Of a stretch of DNA of 64,000 nt, positions 1 to 8,411 are shown one piece after another (positions within the stretch are counted from its first letter, which is position 1; each line of letters opens with the position of its first letter). The notes beneath the pieces were generated by a model. It had not been told where the DNA came from. It did no database searches and saw nothing but the letters and a program-made list of their open reading frames with translations. The stretch spans positions 1,116,001-1,180,000 of the forward strand of contig NZ_JBHTAN010000006.1 in assembly GCF_042663585.1 (NCBI RefSeq). The letters are read 5' to 3'. A program made the position numbers and the translations under genes. Source of the stretch: Natranaeroarchaeum sp042663585 (GTDB taxonomy: Archaea; Halobacteriota; Halobacteria; Halobacteriales; Natronoarchaeaceae).

Positions 1-1
1 G

Positions 2-313
2 ATTATGAACAACGTCCTCGTCGACCGAGCGGTCGAGGGCAACGGCAACGCCAGCACGGTGAACCTGACAATAGAAAACAACTCGAACACGAACGAATCG
101 ATCGAACTGACAGACATCGTGACGGCCGAGCCCAGCAACCTCCCCGACGACGCGACCGTCGTCGAGATGGACGGCGAGTGGTTCGTCAAGTGGTCGCCGA
201 CGATCAAAAGCGGCGACGAAGCCACGCTATCGTATGCCACGGATCCCGATGCCACGTTCGACGTGACGGTAGAGGGCGTCGAAGACGCGAAACTGACGGT
301 GAATGACCAATGA
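2..313 (+). CDS. top6B: DNA topoisomerase VI subunit B, C-terminal end (cut by window start)
   Basis: The reading frame is open to the left edge of the window, so this is the last ~103 codons of a longer gene. The visible part is acidic and beta-rich, ending in VTVEGVEDAKLTVNDQ, and looks like a C-terminal domain; the ATPase domain would lie upstream. The assignment to the B subunit of topoisomerase VI rests on context: the stop codon overlaps the start of top6A by four bases (ATGA), the usual top6B-top6A order in haloarchaea. The internal ATG at position 5 is probably not the true start. Confidence 0.8.
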   Translation: MMNNVLVDRAVEGNGNASTVNLTIENNSNTNESIELTDIVTAEPSNLPDDATVVEMDGEWFVKWSPTIKSGDEATLSYATDPDATFDVTVEGVEDAKLTVNDQ

Positions 314-1401
314 GTACTGACAGCAACACGGAAGCCCAGAAGAAACTGATCGACCTCGCCGCGGAGTTTTACGACCAGTTCGACCGCGGAGAGATCCCGA
401 CGATGAGTCTGCCGACCCGGACCAAGACCAACATCGAGTACGACGAGGACTCTAACGTCTGGGTGTACGGCGACCGCGAGAGCACCCGCTCTGCCAACAG
501 CATCCGCGGTGCGAGAAAACTGCTGAAGGCGGTCTACACCATCGAGTTCCTCAACAACCAACTCGAAGAGGATCGCTCTTCGACCCTGCGTGAACTCTAC
601 TACCTCTCGGAGTCCTGGGACAGCGACGAGGCCCAGTTCTCCAGTCAGGACGAGTCCAACCAGATGATCGAGGACCTGGAGATCGTCTCGGAGGTCACTC
701 GCGAGGACTTCCACATGCGTCCCGAGGAGTCCGGCGCGACGGTCATGGGGCCGCTCCACATCCGCGAGCAGACCCGCCGCGGCGAGCGCAAGATCCACTG
801 CCAGAAAGACGTCGGCGAGGGGGGCTACCAGATCCCGAACAACCCCGACACGATCGAGTTCCTCGACTGCGACGCCGACTTCGTCCTCGCCGTCGAGACC
901 GGTGGTATGCGCGACCGCCTCGTCGAGAACGGCTTCGACGAGGAGTACAACGCTCTGATCGTCCACCTCAAAGGCCAGCCAGCGCGGGCGACCCGCCGGC
1001 TGATCAAGCGACTGCAAGACGAACTCGGCCTTCCGGTGACGGTCTTTACTGACGCCGACCCGTGGTCCTACCGGATCTACGGCTCCGTCGCGTATGGCTC
1101 GATCAAGTCCGCCCACCTCTCGAAGTATCTGGCGACGCCGGAAGCGCAGTTCATCGGCGTCCGCCCCGAGGACATCGTCGAGTACGACCTGCCGACCGAC
1201 CCACTTTCGGACTCCGATATCAACGCCCTGGAGAGCGAACTGGAGGACCCGCGCTTCCAGACGGAGTACTGGAAAGAACAGATCGAGATCCAGCTCGATA
1301 TCGGCAAGAAGTCCGAACAGCAGGCGCTTGCCTCGCGCGGTCTTGACTTCGTGACGGACACCTATCTCCCGGACCGTCTGGAAGAGATGGGGATGCTATA
1401 G
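310..1401 (+). CDS. top6A: DNA topoisomerase VI subunit A (Spo11-like)
   Basis: This is the DNA-cleaving subunit of the type IIB topoisomerase, which with the B subunit relaxes and decatenates DNA. The 363 residues show the winged-helix (CAP-like) region with the catalytic tyrosine in RELYYLS (Tyr97/98). A Toprim domain follows with the metal-binding Glu196 (LAVETGG) and the DxD pair at 248-250 (FTDADPW). Length matches the family. The start ATG overlaps the top6B stop, indicating translational coupling. The gene ends six bases from a convergent gene. Confidence 0.96.
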   Translation: MSTDSNTEAQKKLIDLAAEFYDQFDRGEIPTMSLPTRTKTNIEYDEDSNVWVYGDRESTRSANSIRGARKLLKAVYTIEFLNNQLEEDRSSTLRELYYLSESWDSDEAQFSSQDESNQMIEDLEIVSEVTREDFHMRPEESGATVMGPLHIREQTRRGERKIHCQKDVGEGGYQIPNNPDTIEFLDCDADFVLAVETGGMRDRLVENGFDEEYNALIVHLKGQPARATRRLIKRLQDELGLPVTVFTDADPWSYRIYGSVAYGSIKSAHLSKYLATPEAQFIGVRPEDIVEYDLPTDPLSDSDINALESELEDPRFQTEYWKEQIEIQLDIGKKSEQQALASRGLDFVTDTYLPDRLEEMGML

Positions 1402-1406
1402 ACTTT

Positions 1407-2153
1407 TTACGATTCGTCCAGCGCGACGGGCAGGCCCCGCTTTGCCAGATCGACCACAAACGCGTCCGAGTCCGCCTCCAGCGCCCCGAAGGTGTTGTAG
1501 TGGATCGGTAGCGTGAGGTCCGGGTCGAGTTCCTCGGCGAGATCAGCCGCGCTGTGGCGGTCCATCGTGAAACTCTGGCTGATAGAGGGCAAGAAGACGT
1601 CGACATCTAGCTGCTCGTGGCCCTCCAGCACGTCCGAGTCCCCCGGCCAGAAGACGGTCGTATCGCCGAACGTGAGGTGATAGCCCACGCCGAACCCCTC
1701 GGGATGGATCGGCTCGCCGCTCGCGTCGACGTTCGGGCCGTCCGGCCTGTTGTACGCCGGTACTGTCCTGACGATCACGTCGCCGAGTAACTCGTCCGTG
1801 TGTTCGTCGACGCGCAAGACGTCGTAGGGCAGATCCTGCAAGCGCTCGACGTCGCGGCCGATTCCCGGTGCGTACACTGCATCGTAGGCGACGACCGTCG
1901 CGTCTTCGTCCGCCACGCGGCGAATCCCGTCGGAGTTGTAGTGGTGGTCGTGGGTGATACAGACGAGGTCGCCGTCCTGCGCATCGTACTCTCGGGCCGG
2001 CGGGTGGCCGACGTCCCGCCCCTCGGGCGTCCATTCGCCGGTCAGGACGCCGTAGCGGCCGGGATCGAGGTAGACGACCGTATCGTCGTGTTCGATCCGA
2101 ACGGTCGCGTAGCCGAGCCAGTCGATAGTGAGGTCGCCGTAGGTAACAGTCAT
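1407..2153 (-). CDS. MBL-fold (metallo-beta-lactamase) hydrolase, UlaG/UPF0173-like
   Basis: The 248-residue protein has a metallo-beta-lactamase fold. The first metal motif is HDHHYNSDG (an HxHxxSD variant) at about 68-76, followed by WPGDSD near 168 and a C-terminal LPIHYNTFG holding the last His. The N-terminal strand pair (WLGYATVRIE...VVYLDPG) is typical of the UlaG/YtnP-type subgroup, which includes lactonases and phosphodiesterases; the substrate cannot be read from sequence. It stands alone, converging on top6A with T-rich sequence between the stops. Confidence 0.85.
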   Translation of the reverse strand: MTVTYGDLTIDWLGYATVRIEHDDTVVYLDPGRYGVLTGEWTPEGRDVGHPPAREYDAQDGDLVCITHDHHYNSDGIRRVADEDATVVAYDAVYAPGIGRDVERLQDLPYDVLRVDEHTDELLGDVIVRTVPAYNRPDGPNVDASGEPIHPEGFGVGYHLTFGDTTVFWPGDSDVLEGHEQLDVDVFLPSISQSFTMDRHSAADLAEELDPDLTLPIHYNTFGALEADSDAFVVDLAKRGLPVALDES

Positions 2154-2211
2154 AGTTGGACGCTAGTCGACTGGATCGTTAAGCGTTCGGCTTCCGGCGT
2201 TCGGTCAGGGC

Positions 2212-3888
2212 TCAGTCTGCAAGCCGTTCGACCCGTTCTAGACTATCCGCGTCGTGGACGTCGATATCGTCTCTGACGCCGACGAACCGGGGGAAACGGA
2301 GCGCGTAGCCCGAGGAGTACGTCGGCGAGGACTGGATCTCCTCGTAGCCGACCTCGAAGACCACTTCGGGGTCGATATCGACGCTCTGGCCGTCCTCGCC
2401 GCGCATGTGCGGTTCGAGCAGGTCCGTCAGTTCCGCGAGTTCCTCGTCGGTGATACCCGTGGCGACTTTTCCCAGCGTCTCGTAGCCGCCTGCGGTCCGG
2501 GCCGATAGCAGGAACGTGCCGAGGAAGGTGGCCCGTCGCCCCTCGCCCCACTCCGCGCCGGTAACGACGAGGTCGAGCGTCTCGACGTCCGGTTTGCGTT
2601 TGAGCCAGTGCTTGCCGCGACGGCCCGGCGAGTACGTCGAGTCCGGATCTTTGAGCATGATCCCCTCGTGACCGGCCGCCAGCGCCTCGCTATCGATTGA
2701 TTCGATCTCGTCGGGATCGTCGGTAATTTCGAGCGTGGAGCGCTCCGGGCCGTCGCCGAGCAGGTCGGCAACCCGGTCGTGACGCCGGGAGAGCGGTTCT
2801 TCGAGCAGGTCCTCCCCGCCCGCGTGCAGACAGTCGAAGAAGGACGGCCGGACCGTCACGTCCTCGCGTGCGGCCTCGATATCGTGCTTGCGCCGGAACC
2901 GCCGGAGCACCTGCTGGAACGGGAGCGGGTCGCCGTCCGCGTCGATGGCAACCACCTCCCCGTCGAGGATGACCGGTTCGGCGAGACGGTCCTCCGCGAA
3001 CTCGACGACCTCCGGAAGCGCGGCGGTGACGTCCTCCATGTTCCGCGAGAAGACGCGGGTCGTCGTATCACGCTTGCCCTCGATTCCGTTGGGGTCGTAA
3101 TGCAACTGGACGCGCGCGCCATCGTACTTCCACTCCACGGCGGCTTCCTCCCACTCCTCCAGCGCGTCGGTGACTGACCCGGCCTGTGCGAGCATCGCCT
3201 GTACGGGGCGGCCCAGTTCCAGCGTGATCTCTTCGAGTCCCTCGCCCCCCTCGTCGCAAGCGACCTCTGCGACCAGACCGTAATCGTTCGAGACCTGCAG
3301 GGCGCGCTGGACGTCCTCGACGGGCACGTCGAACGTCGACGCGATGGCGTCCCTGACAGCCCCTTCGCCGACGCCGATCCGCATCTCCGAGAGGACGATC
3401 CGGGCGAGATAGCGCGCCTCGATCGGCTCACAGCGGTTCAGGAGGCCAAAGAGGAGATCTATCTTCGTGTCCTGACTCCCGTCGCCGGAGACTGCTGCGA
3501 GCGTCTCCAGTTCGTCGGCTACCTCGCCGACCGTCAGGGCATCCTCGTCGCCGCCCGCACCGAACGACGCGAGGCCGCGCTGGCCGCCGAACTCGTAGCT
3601 TGTCGCGACGGCACCGATCTCACCGACATCGGCTAGCGTCGACTCGACGTCGTCCGCGCCGACGTTTCGTCCGGCGGCTCTGGCGATTGCCTCGTAGAGG
3701 TAGTTCGGACCGATGTCGAGCGTCGTCGAGTCCCACGCCGGGAAGACGCGACCCTGCACGAACCGGGCGATCAGCGGGAGGTCGTCGTTGCCGGCCGCGA
3801 GCAGGTCGGTCACCAGCGAGACGATTTCGAGATCCGCTGGCTCCTCCTCGATCCGTTCGGCGTGGTCGGCGAACTCCCTGAACTCCAT
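2212..3888 (-). CDS. lig: ATP-dependent DNA ligase
   Basis: This enzyme seals nicks in replication and repair using ATP. The 558 residues contain the archaeal N-terminal DNA-binding domain (1 to ~230). The adenylation domain carries motif I EWKYDGARVQ with the nucleotide-accepting Lys254. Then come the FSRN and ILDGEVVA motifs, HEGIMLK (motif IV/V), and a C-terminal OB-fold with HWLKRKP (motif V). Length and order match archaeal replicative DNA ligases. The ATG at 3888 is followed by the typical MEFREFA start. Confidence 0.96.
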   Translation of the reverse strand: MEFREFADHAERIEEEPADLEIVSLVTDLLAAGNDDLPLIARFVQGRVFPAWDSTTLDIGPNYLYEAIARAAGRNVGADDVESTLADVGEIGAVATSYEFGGQRGLASFGAGGDEDALTVGEVADELETLAAVSGDGSQDTKIDLLFGLLNRCEPIEARYLARIVLSEMRIGVGEGAVRDAIASTFDVPVEDVQRALQVSNDYGLVAEVACDEGGEGLEEITLELGRPVQAMLAQAGSVTDALEEWEEAAVEWKYDGARVQLHYDPNGIEGKRDTTTRVFSRNMEDVTAALPEVVEFAEDRLAEPVILDGEVVAIDADGDPLPFQQVLRRFRRKHDIEAAREDVTVRPSFFDCLHAGGEDLLEEPLSRRHDRVADLLGDGPERSTLEITDDPDEIESIDSEALAAGHEGIMLKDPDSTYSPGRRGKHWLKRKPDVETLDLVVTGAEWGEGRRATFLGTFLLSARTAGGYETLGKVATGITDEELAELTDLLEPHMRGEDGQSVDIDPEVVFEVGYEEIQSSPTYSSGYALRFPRFVGVRDDIDVHDADSLERVERLAD

Positions 3889-3976
3889 CGCCAGCCGGTA
3901 CGCCCGTCGGTGTTAAAAACGATCCGAAGGTGACGCAGCCGCGGGTTTCAATACCGTCGGCGTCACAGAGAGGGGT

Positions 3977-5545
3977 ATGCCGGAGGCCCAACTCGCGGCG
4001 CAGGTGGCAGACCTGCTGTCGGTCGACGCCGAGGAGTTCCAGGCGGCTGTCGAGACAGACACGGAGGTCATCAAGGAAGAGCTTAGAGCAGGAACGTTCG
4101 ACAACTCACAGGCCATCGTCGGCTTCGAGTACGAGTTCTACGCTGTTGCCCGCCCGGACAGCGACCCGTGGGCAGGTGTCGACGATGCCGTCGGAACCCT
4201 TCGACGGGTCCCACGACGACTGCTCTCGCTGGTCGGCTTCGAGAAGGAACTGGGCCTCCATAACGCCGAGATGACGACGAGCCCACAGCCACTCAACGCC
4301 CACGGCCTCGCCGCCGAGGAGGCAGAAATCTGTGCGCGACTCTCCGCCGCGCTCGACTGCACCCGACCCGAGGGGATCGAACTCGTCAGCGACGGCATCT
4401 GGACGATACCGCCGGAGGGCGAGACGGCCCAGAACTATCTCACCGACAGCGTCGAGGACAGCGAGATTCGGATCGCAACGAACATGAGCAACACCGCCCG
4501 GTATCACGCGATGGCCAACGCGGACGGCACCACCGAGGCCGGAATGTGTATCGAGGCACCCCACGTCTCCCTATCGGCGGACACGGTGATGCCCGAAAGC
4601 CTCATCACGTCGATCCAGCCACACTACCAGGTGCCACAGGCCATCGACCTCCCCGAGTACTTCCGCTATGCGATCCGGATCGCCGGGCCGCTCCTCGCGC
4701 TGGGGGTCAACTCCCCGTTTTTCCCCCCGGACCTCTACGACGAGGACGCTACCGCGGCGGACATCCTCGACGACGGCTGGATGGAACACCGGATCGCTAT
4801 CTTCGAGTCCGCGCTCAATCCGCCCGGATCGGAGCGGAGTGAGGGGAAAGTCAGCTTCCCACGCGATGTCGACTCCGTCTCGCAGGCCGTCGAACGGATC
4901 GCTACGGACGAGACCATCGTCCCGATGCCAGTCGAGACGGGCAACCGCTTCGACGACGAGTTCGCTCACTTCCGGCGCAAACACGGCACCTACTGGCGCT
5001 GGGTCCGCCCGGTCCTCGGCGGCCCGACGCGCTCGGAAGCGAACGCCCGAATCGAATTTCGCCCCATCGCCGCACAGCCGACGGTCAGGGACTCCGTCGC
5101 GTTTCTCGCCGTCTTCGCGGGGCTGTTGGAGAGCCTCCCACAGGTCGAACACCCCGTCGCCGATCTGGAGTGGGAGGCCGCCCGGGACAACTTCTACGCG
5201 GCGATGCGGAACGGCCTCGACGCCGAGTTGCAGTGGATCACCAACAGCGGCGAGCACACAACCGACACGTCGGCGCTGTACGGCGACCTCCTCGCACACG
5301 CCGCGGAGGGGCTTCGCGGCCGAGGCCTCACCGACGAAGATATCGAGACCTACCTCTGGCCGCTCAGACAGCGCGTCCGTCACGGGATCACGCCTGCCGA
5401 ATGGAAGCGCCGCGAGGTGCAGAACCGACTGGAGGACGGCGACGACTTCGAGAGTGCGGTGTACGGGATGCAGCGCCGGTACGTAGAACGCCAGCGCGAG
5501 TCGTTGCTAGATGGTAGTTTCACCGACTGGGTCGACGATCGGTAG
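3977..5545 (+). CDS. Glutamate-cysteine ligase (GCS2)-like carboxylate-amine ligase
   Basis: The 522-residue soluble protein shows the GCS2/YbdK-type architecture. It has an early GFEYEFYAVA strand with metal-binding glutamates, a conserved AEMTTSPQPLNAHG stretch near 100-113, IEAPHVSLS near 192, and a late basic/aromatic segment IEFRPIAAQPTV that forms the active-site floor. Family members join glutamate to cysteine or another amine using ATP. Haloarchaea use gamma-glutamylcysteine as a thiol, but this protein is longer than the usual GshA, so the amine substrate is uncertain. The stop codon lies inside the first unit of a tandem hairpin repeat. Confidence 0.75.
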   Translation: MPEAQLAAQVADLLSVDAEEFQAAVETDTEVIKEELRAGTFDNSQAIVGFEYEFYAVARPDSDPWAGVDDAVGTLRRVPRRLLSLVGFEKELGLHNAEMTTSPQPLNAHGLAAEEAEICARLSAALDCTRPEGIELVSDGIWTIPPEGETAQNYLTDSVEDSEIRIATNMSNTARYHAMANADGTTEAGMCIEAPHVSLSADTVMPESLITSIQPHYQVPQAIDLPEYFRYAIRIAGPLLALGVNSPFFPPDLYDEDATAADILDDGWMEHRIAIFESALNPPGSERSEGKVSFPRDVDSVSQAVERIATDETIVPMPVETGNRFDDEFAHFRRKHGTYWRWVRPVLGGPTRSEANARIEFRPIAAQPTVRDSVAFLAVFAGLLESLPQVEHPVADLEWEAARDNFYAAMRNGLDAELQWITNSGEHTTDTSALYGDLLAHAAEGLRGRGLTDEDIETYLWPLRQRVRHGITPAEWKRREVQNRLEDGDDFESAVYGMQRRYVERQRESLLDGSFTDWVDDR

Positions 5546-5663
5546 TCGACCGGACATTGGGTCGACGATCGGTAGTCGACCGGACATTGGGTCGACGATC
5601 GGTAGTCGACCGGACATTGGGTCGACGATCGGTAGTCGACCGGACATTGGGTCGACGATCGGT
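5528..5663. repeat. Tandem array of a 30-bp hairpin unit (4 full copies and one partial)
   Basis: Four perfect 30-bp units and a truncated fifth run head to tail. Each unit holds the 7-base arms GGTCGAC and GTCGACC around the 8-base loop GATCGGTA, so each can fold into a stem-loop. The first copy overlaps the last 15 bases of the GCS2-like gene including its TAG stop; the last breaks off just before the stop of the convergent small membrane protein. There are no unique spacers, so it is not a CRISPR array. Inferred roles: strong bidirectional terminator, or recent slippage expansion. Confidence 0.95.
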
Positions 5664-5669
5664 GTCTAA

Positions 5670-5870
5670 TTAACTGTCCGGTGGATCGTACTTCTGGGAT
5701 TGGCGAATAGCGAGCGCAAACACGACGACGACGGCCAGCGACGCGATGAAGAACTCGATACCGGGAACGATTCCGCTATTGATCCAGATGAAGATATCTT
5801 CGATAGTCAGGATCAGAAAGATGGCGACAAGGACCGCCACTCCGTGTTTCCCGATACGAAGGTCTCTCAT
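5670..5870 (-). CDS. Small two-helix membrane protein, function unknown
   Basis: This 66-residue protein has two predicted membrane helices (about residues 9-27 and 36-56) and short charged ends (MRDLRIGKHG at the start, RQSQKYDPPDS at the end). No family is recognised. The ATG at 5870 has A/T-rich sequence some 25 bases upstream that could serve as a TATA element. The gene converges on the GCS2-like gene with the hairpin array lying between the two stops. Confidence 0.6.
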   Translation of the reverse strand: MRDLRIGKHGVAVLVAIFLILTIEDIFIWINSGIVPGIEFFIASLAVVVVFALAIRQSQKYDPPDS

Positions 5871-6058
5871 ACGTACTATTTGACGGGACGAACGCTTAAA
5901 ACTACATAGAGGCGTCCAAGATCCACATTTCGGGCATTAGGAGGCCTCTACCGTCGTAGCTCCGTGTTGATCACACAAAATACAAGACCACTCGAAATCA
6001 ACCCAGTTCCATGCTATCGATGACGAAACGTCTGTTCCGTCTATTCCCGTACGACCTT

Positions 6059-6075
6059 TCGAACGGATCGTTCGA
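6059..6075. promoter_or_regulatory. Perfect 7-3-7 palindrome upstream of trkA (candidate operator)
   Basis: TCGAACG-GAT-CGTTCGA is a perfect inverted repeat about 35-40 bases before the trkA start. Its position and symmetry fit a repressor site; no regulator is encoded next to it. The surrounding gap from 5871 to 6108 has no other gene. Confidence 0.35.
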
Positions 6076-6108
6076 GTTCGTCGTTGCCCCAGGATTCAGT
6101 GATCGTTG

Positions 6109-6780
6109 ATGTATATGATCATCGTCGGCGCGGGCGATATCGGTTCGTATCTGGTCGAACGAGCGGTAGAGGACGGCAACGATATCGTCGTCATCGAGCA
6201 GGACGAAGAACGGGCGAACGAGGCCGCAGCGACATACGACTGTCTCGTACTGAACGACGACGCGAGAGACCACGAGACGCTCGTGGAGGCGAAAGTCGAT
6301 CAGGCGGACGCAGTTATCTCGACGACCGATATCGACGCGACAAACATCATGGTGATGTTGCTCGCCCAGGAACACGACGTTCCGAACCTCGTGAGCGTGG
6401 TTCACGACCCCGATAACCTCCCCGTCTTCGAGAAGGTCGGCGCGACGCTGATCGAGAACCCACAGCGGCTGATCGCCGATACACTGTATCACTCGGTCCG
6501 ATATCCGAAGGTCAGCGACTTCATCGAACTGGACTCGACGACCGAACTCGTGGAGCTAACTGTCAGCGAAGATGCACCCATGGCCGGGGTGCGTCTCAAC
6601 ACTGCACTGGAATCCGGCGGACTGCCCGAGGGGGCACTCATCGTTGCACTCGAGCGGGAGGGGAAGATTCGCGCACCGAAAGGGAGCACGAAGATAGAGG
6701 CGGGTGATATGGTGACCGTCTTTACCGATGATGCCTCGCTGGACGATGCGGTTTCGGCGTTTACCGGCAGTCCGTCATGA
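6109..6780 (+). CDS. trkA: TrkA-type potassium uptake regulatory protein (RCK_N + RCK_C)
   Basis: This is the cytosolic regulatory subunit of a Trk/Ktr potassium transporter, gating the TrkH channel in response to NAD(H) or nucleotides. The N-terminal Rossmann domain starts MIIVGAGDIGSY with the acidic ribose-binding turn VVIEQDEE. A C-terminal RCK_C domain follows (FIELDSTTELVELTVSED...AGDMVTVFTDD). At ~222 residues it is a single KTN/RCK_C unit. I prefer the ATG at 6109 (6115 also possible) over an in-frame TTG at 6106. Its TGA overlaps the trkH start. Confidence 0.9.
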   Translation: MYMIIVGAGDIGSYLVERAVEDGNDIVVIEQDEERANEAAATYDCLVLNDDARDHETLVEAKVDQADAVISTTDIDATNIMVMLLAQEHDVPNLVSVVHDPDNLPVFEKVGATLIENPQRLIADTLYHSVRYPKVSDFIELDSTTELVELTVSEDAPMAGVRLNTALESGGLPEGALIVALEREGKIRAPKGSTKIEAGDMVTVFTDDASLDDAVSAFTGSPS

Positions 6781-8324
6781 AGCAACGGTATCGGACGATT
6801 GGACGTGACCTCGGTCGCATACTGCAGGTCGTCTCGTTAATGATGCTAATCTCGATACTCGTTGCCAGCATCTATCGGGAGTTCTACGCGATTCCTGCGT
6901 TCGCGGCCTCCGCAGCCATCGTCGGTGGCCTGGGGACCGCCCTCGTTCGTCAGTGGGAGACGGCTCCGGACGCCGGGAAACTCGAAGCGATGATTACGGC
7001 CGCCTCCGCATGGGGGGCCGTCGGGATACTGGGTGCCCTTCCGTTCCTGTTCATCGCGTGGACCATCGCAGTAGATCCCTATCCGGCCTGGGCGAACACG
7101 CCGCCGACGAACGAGACTGTCGCCGTCTTTCGACGGCCGGTCAACGGTATCTTCGAGAGCATCAGCGGCTTTACTAGCACTGGGCTGACGATGGCCGCAA
7201 TCGAAGAGCAGTTACCACGATCACTGCAGTGGTGGCGCTCGTTCACCGAGTGGATCGGCGGTGTCGGCGTCATCGTCCTGACGGTCGCCATTCTCGCTCG
7301 TCCCGGCAGTGGGTCGCTGACGCTGTACGAGAGCGAAGCACGGTCGGAGAAGATCCACCCCAGCATCGTCTCGACAGTAACGGAGATCTGGAAGATCTAC
7401 GTCGGCATCACGCTCGCAGCAATCGTGCTCTTTCTCGCGGCGGGGATGCCGCTCTGGGGCGCGATCAACCACGCGATGACCGCGATTGCCACCGGCGGGT
7501 TCTCGATTCACGCGAACTCAATCGGCCATTACGGCGAGCCGTTGATCGAGTACGCAGTCGTCCCCGTGATGATCGCGGGGAGCATCGCGTTCCCGGCCCA
7601 CTACATGATCCTCAAAGGCGACCTGCGTAACGTCTACAGGGACATTCAGACCCGCTGGGTGTTCATCTGGTTCACCGTCGGAACGGTCGTTCTGACCGCC
7701 CTGCTCTGGGCAAACGGACAGTACGAAACGTTCGAGGAGACGTTCCGGATCGGACTGTTCCAGTTCGTCTCTGCGACGTCGAACGCCGGGTTCGGAACGA
7801 CGACCATCGGTAACGGGACCGAACAGGTCTGGACTGCGGGAGCGACGTTTCTGCTCTGTCTCGGGATGCTCACCGGGGCCGCGGCGGGGTCGACTGTCGG
7901 CGGTCTCAAACTCATCCGGGTCCTCGTCCTGCTCAAAGGCACTGTCTGGCAGATTCGGGGCGTCTTCACCGCCGACAGCGCAGTACGATACCTGCAGCTA
8001 GGAAATCGGAAACTCGACCAGGAGCAGGTCGAGCGAGAGTACACGGAGGCAGCCGTCGTGCTCGTCCTCTGGATCCTCTGTCTTATGGTCGGTGTTGCCC
8101 TGATGCTGTTCGTTCTCACACCGGACTATCCGGCCGAATACGTGATCTTCGACGTGATGAGTGCACAGAGTACGGTCGGACTCGATAGCGGGATCACCGG
8201 GCCGACGCTCCCCGACATCGCAAAGGTGACCCTGATCTTCAACATGTGGGTCGGCCGACTGGAGATCATCCCCGTCGCCGTCCTGCTGGGGACGGTGTTC
8301 CAGAAGCTCGATCTGTACCGATAG
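6777..8324 (+). CDS. trkH: TrkH-family potassium uptake membrane protein
   Basis: This is the ion-conducting subunit of a Trk system; potassium accumulation is central to the salt-in strategy of haloarchaea. The 515-residue polytopic protein shows the four pore-loop filters of the SKT family: ISGFTSTGLT, MTAIATGGFS, SATSNAGFGTT and MSAQSTVGLDSG. WIGGVGVIVLTVAILARPG follows the first. The start overlaps the trkA stop by four bases (ATGA), so both subunits come from one mRNA. It ends in a positively charged cytoplasmic tail. Confidence 0.94.
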   Translation: MKQRYRTIGRDLGRILQVVSLMMLISILVASIYREFYAIPAFAASAAIVGGLGTALVRQWETAPDAGKLEAMITAASAWGAVGILGALPFLFIAWTIAVDPYPAWANTPPTNETVAVFRRPVNGIFESISGFTSTGLTMAAIEEQLPRSLQWWRSFTEWIGGVGVIVLTVAILARPGSGSLTLYESEARSEKIHPSIVSTVTEIWKIYVGITLAAIVLFLAAGMPLWGAINHAMTAIATGGFSIHANSIGHYGEPLIEYAVVPVMIAGSIAFPAHYMILKGDLRNVYRDIQTRWVFIWFTVGTVVLTALLWANGQYETFEETFRIGLFQFVSATSNAGFGTTTIGNGTEQVWTAGATFLLCLGMLTGAAAGSTVGGLKLIRVLVLLKGTVWQIRGVFTADSAVRYLQLGNRKLDQEQVEREYTEAAVVLVLWILCLMVGVALMLFVLTPDYPAEYVIFDVMSAQSTVGLDSGITGPTLPDIAKVTLIFNMWVGRLEIIPVAVLLGTVFQKLDLYR

Positions 8325-8411
8325 CCGTGTGACTGGCCTGGTCGGATCTTTCTCTGGGTGAAAGCGGAGACACTCGTCACTACTATATTCCCGCACTCCC
8401 CTACGACTCGT

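Noticed and set aside
5528..5663. CRISPR-like array
   Set aside because: Units are head-to-tail with no unique spacers and there are no cas genes.
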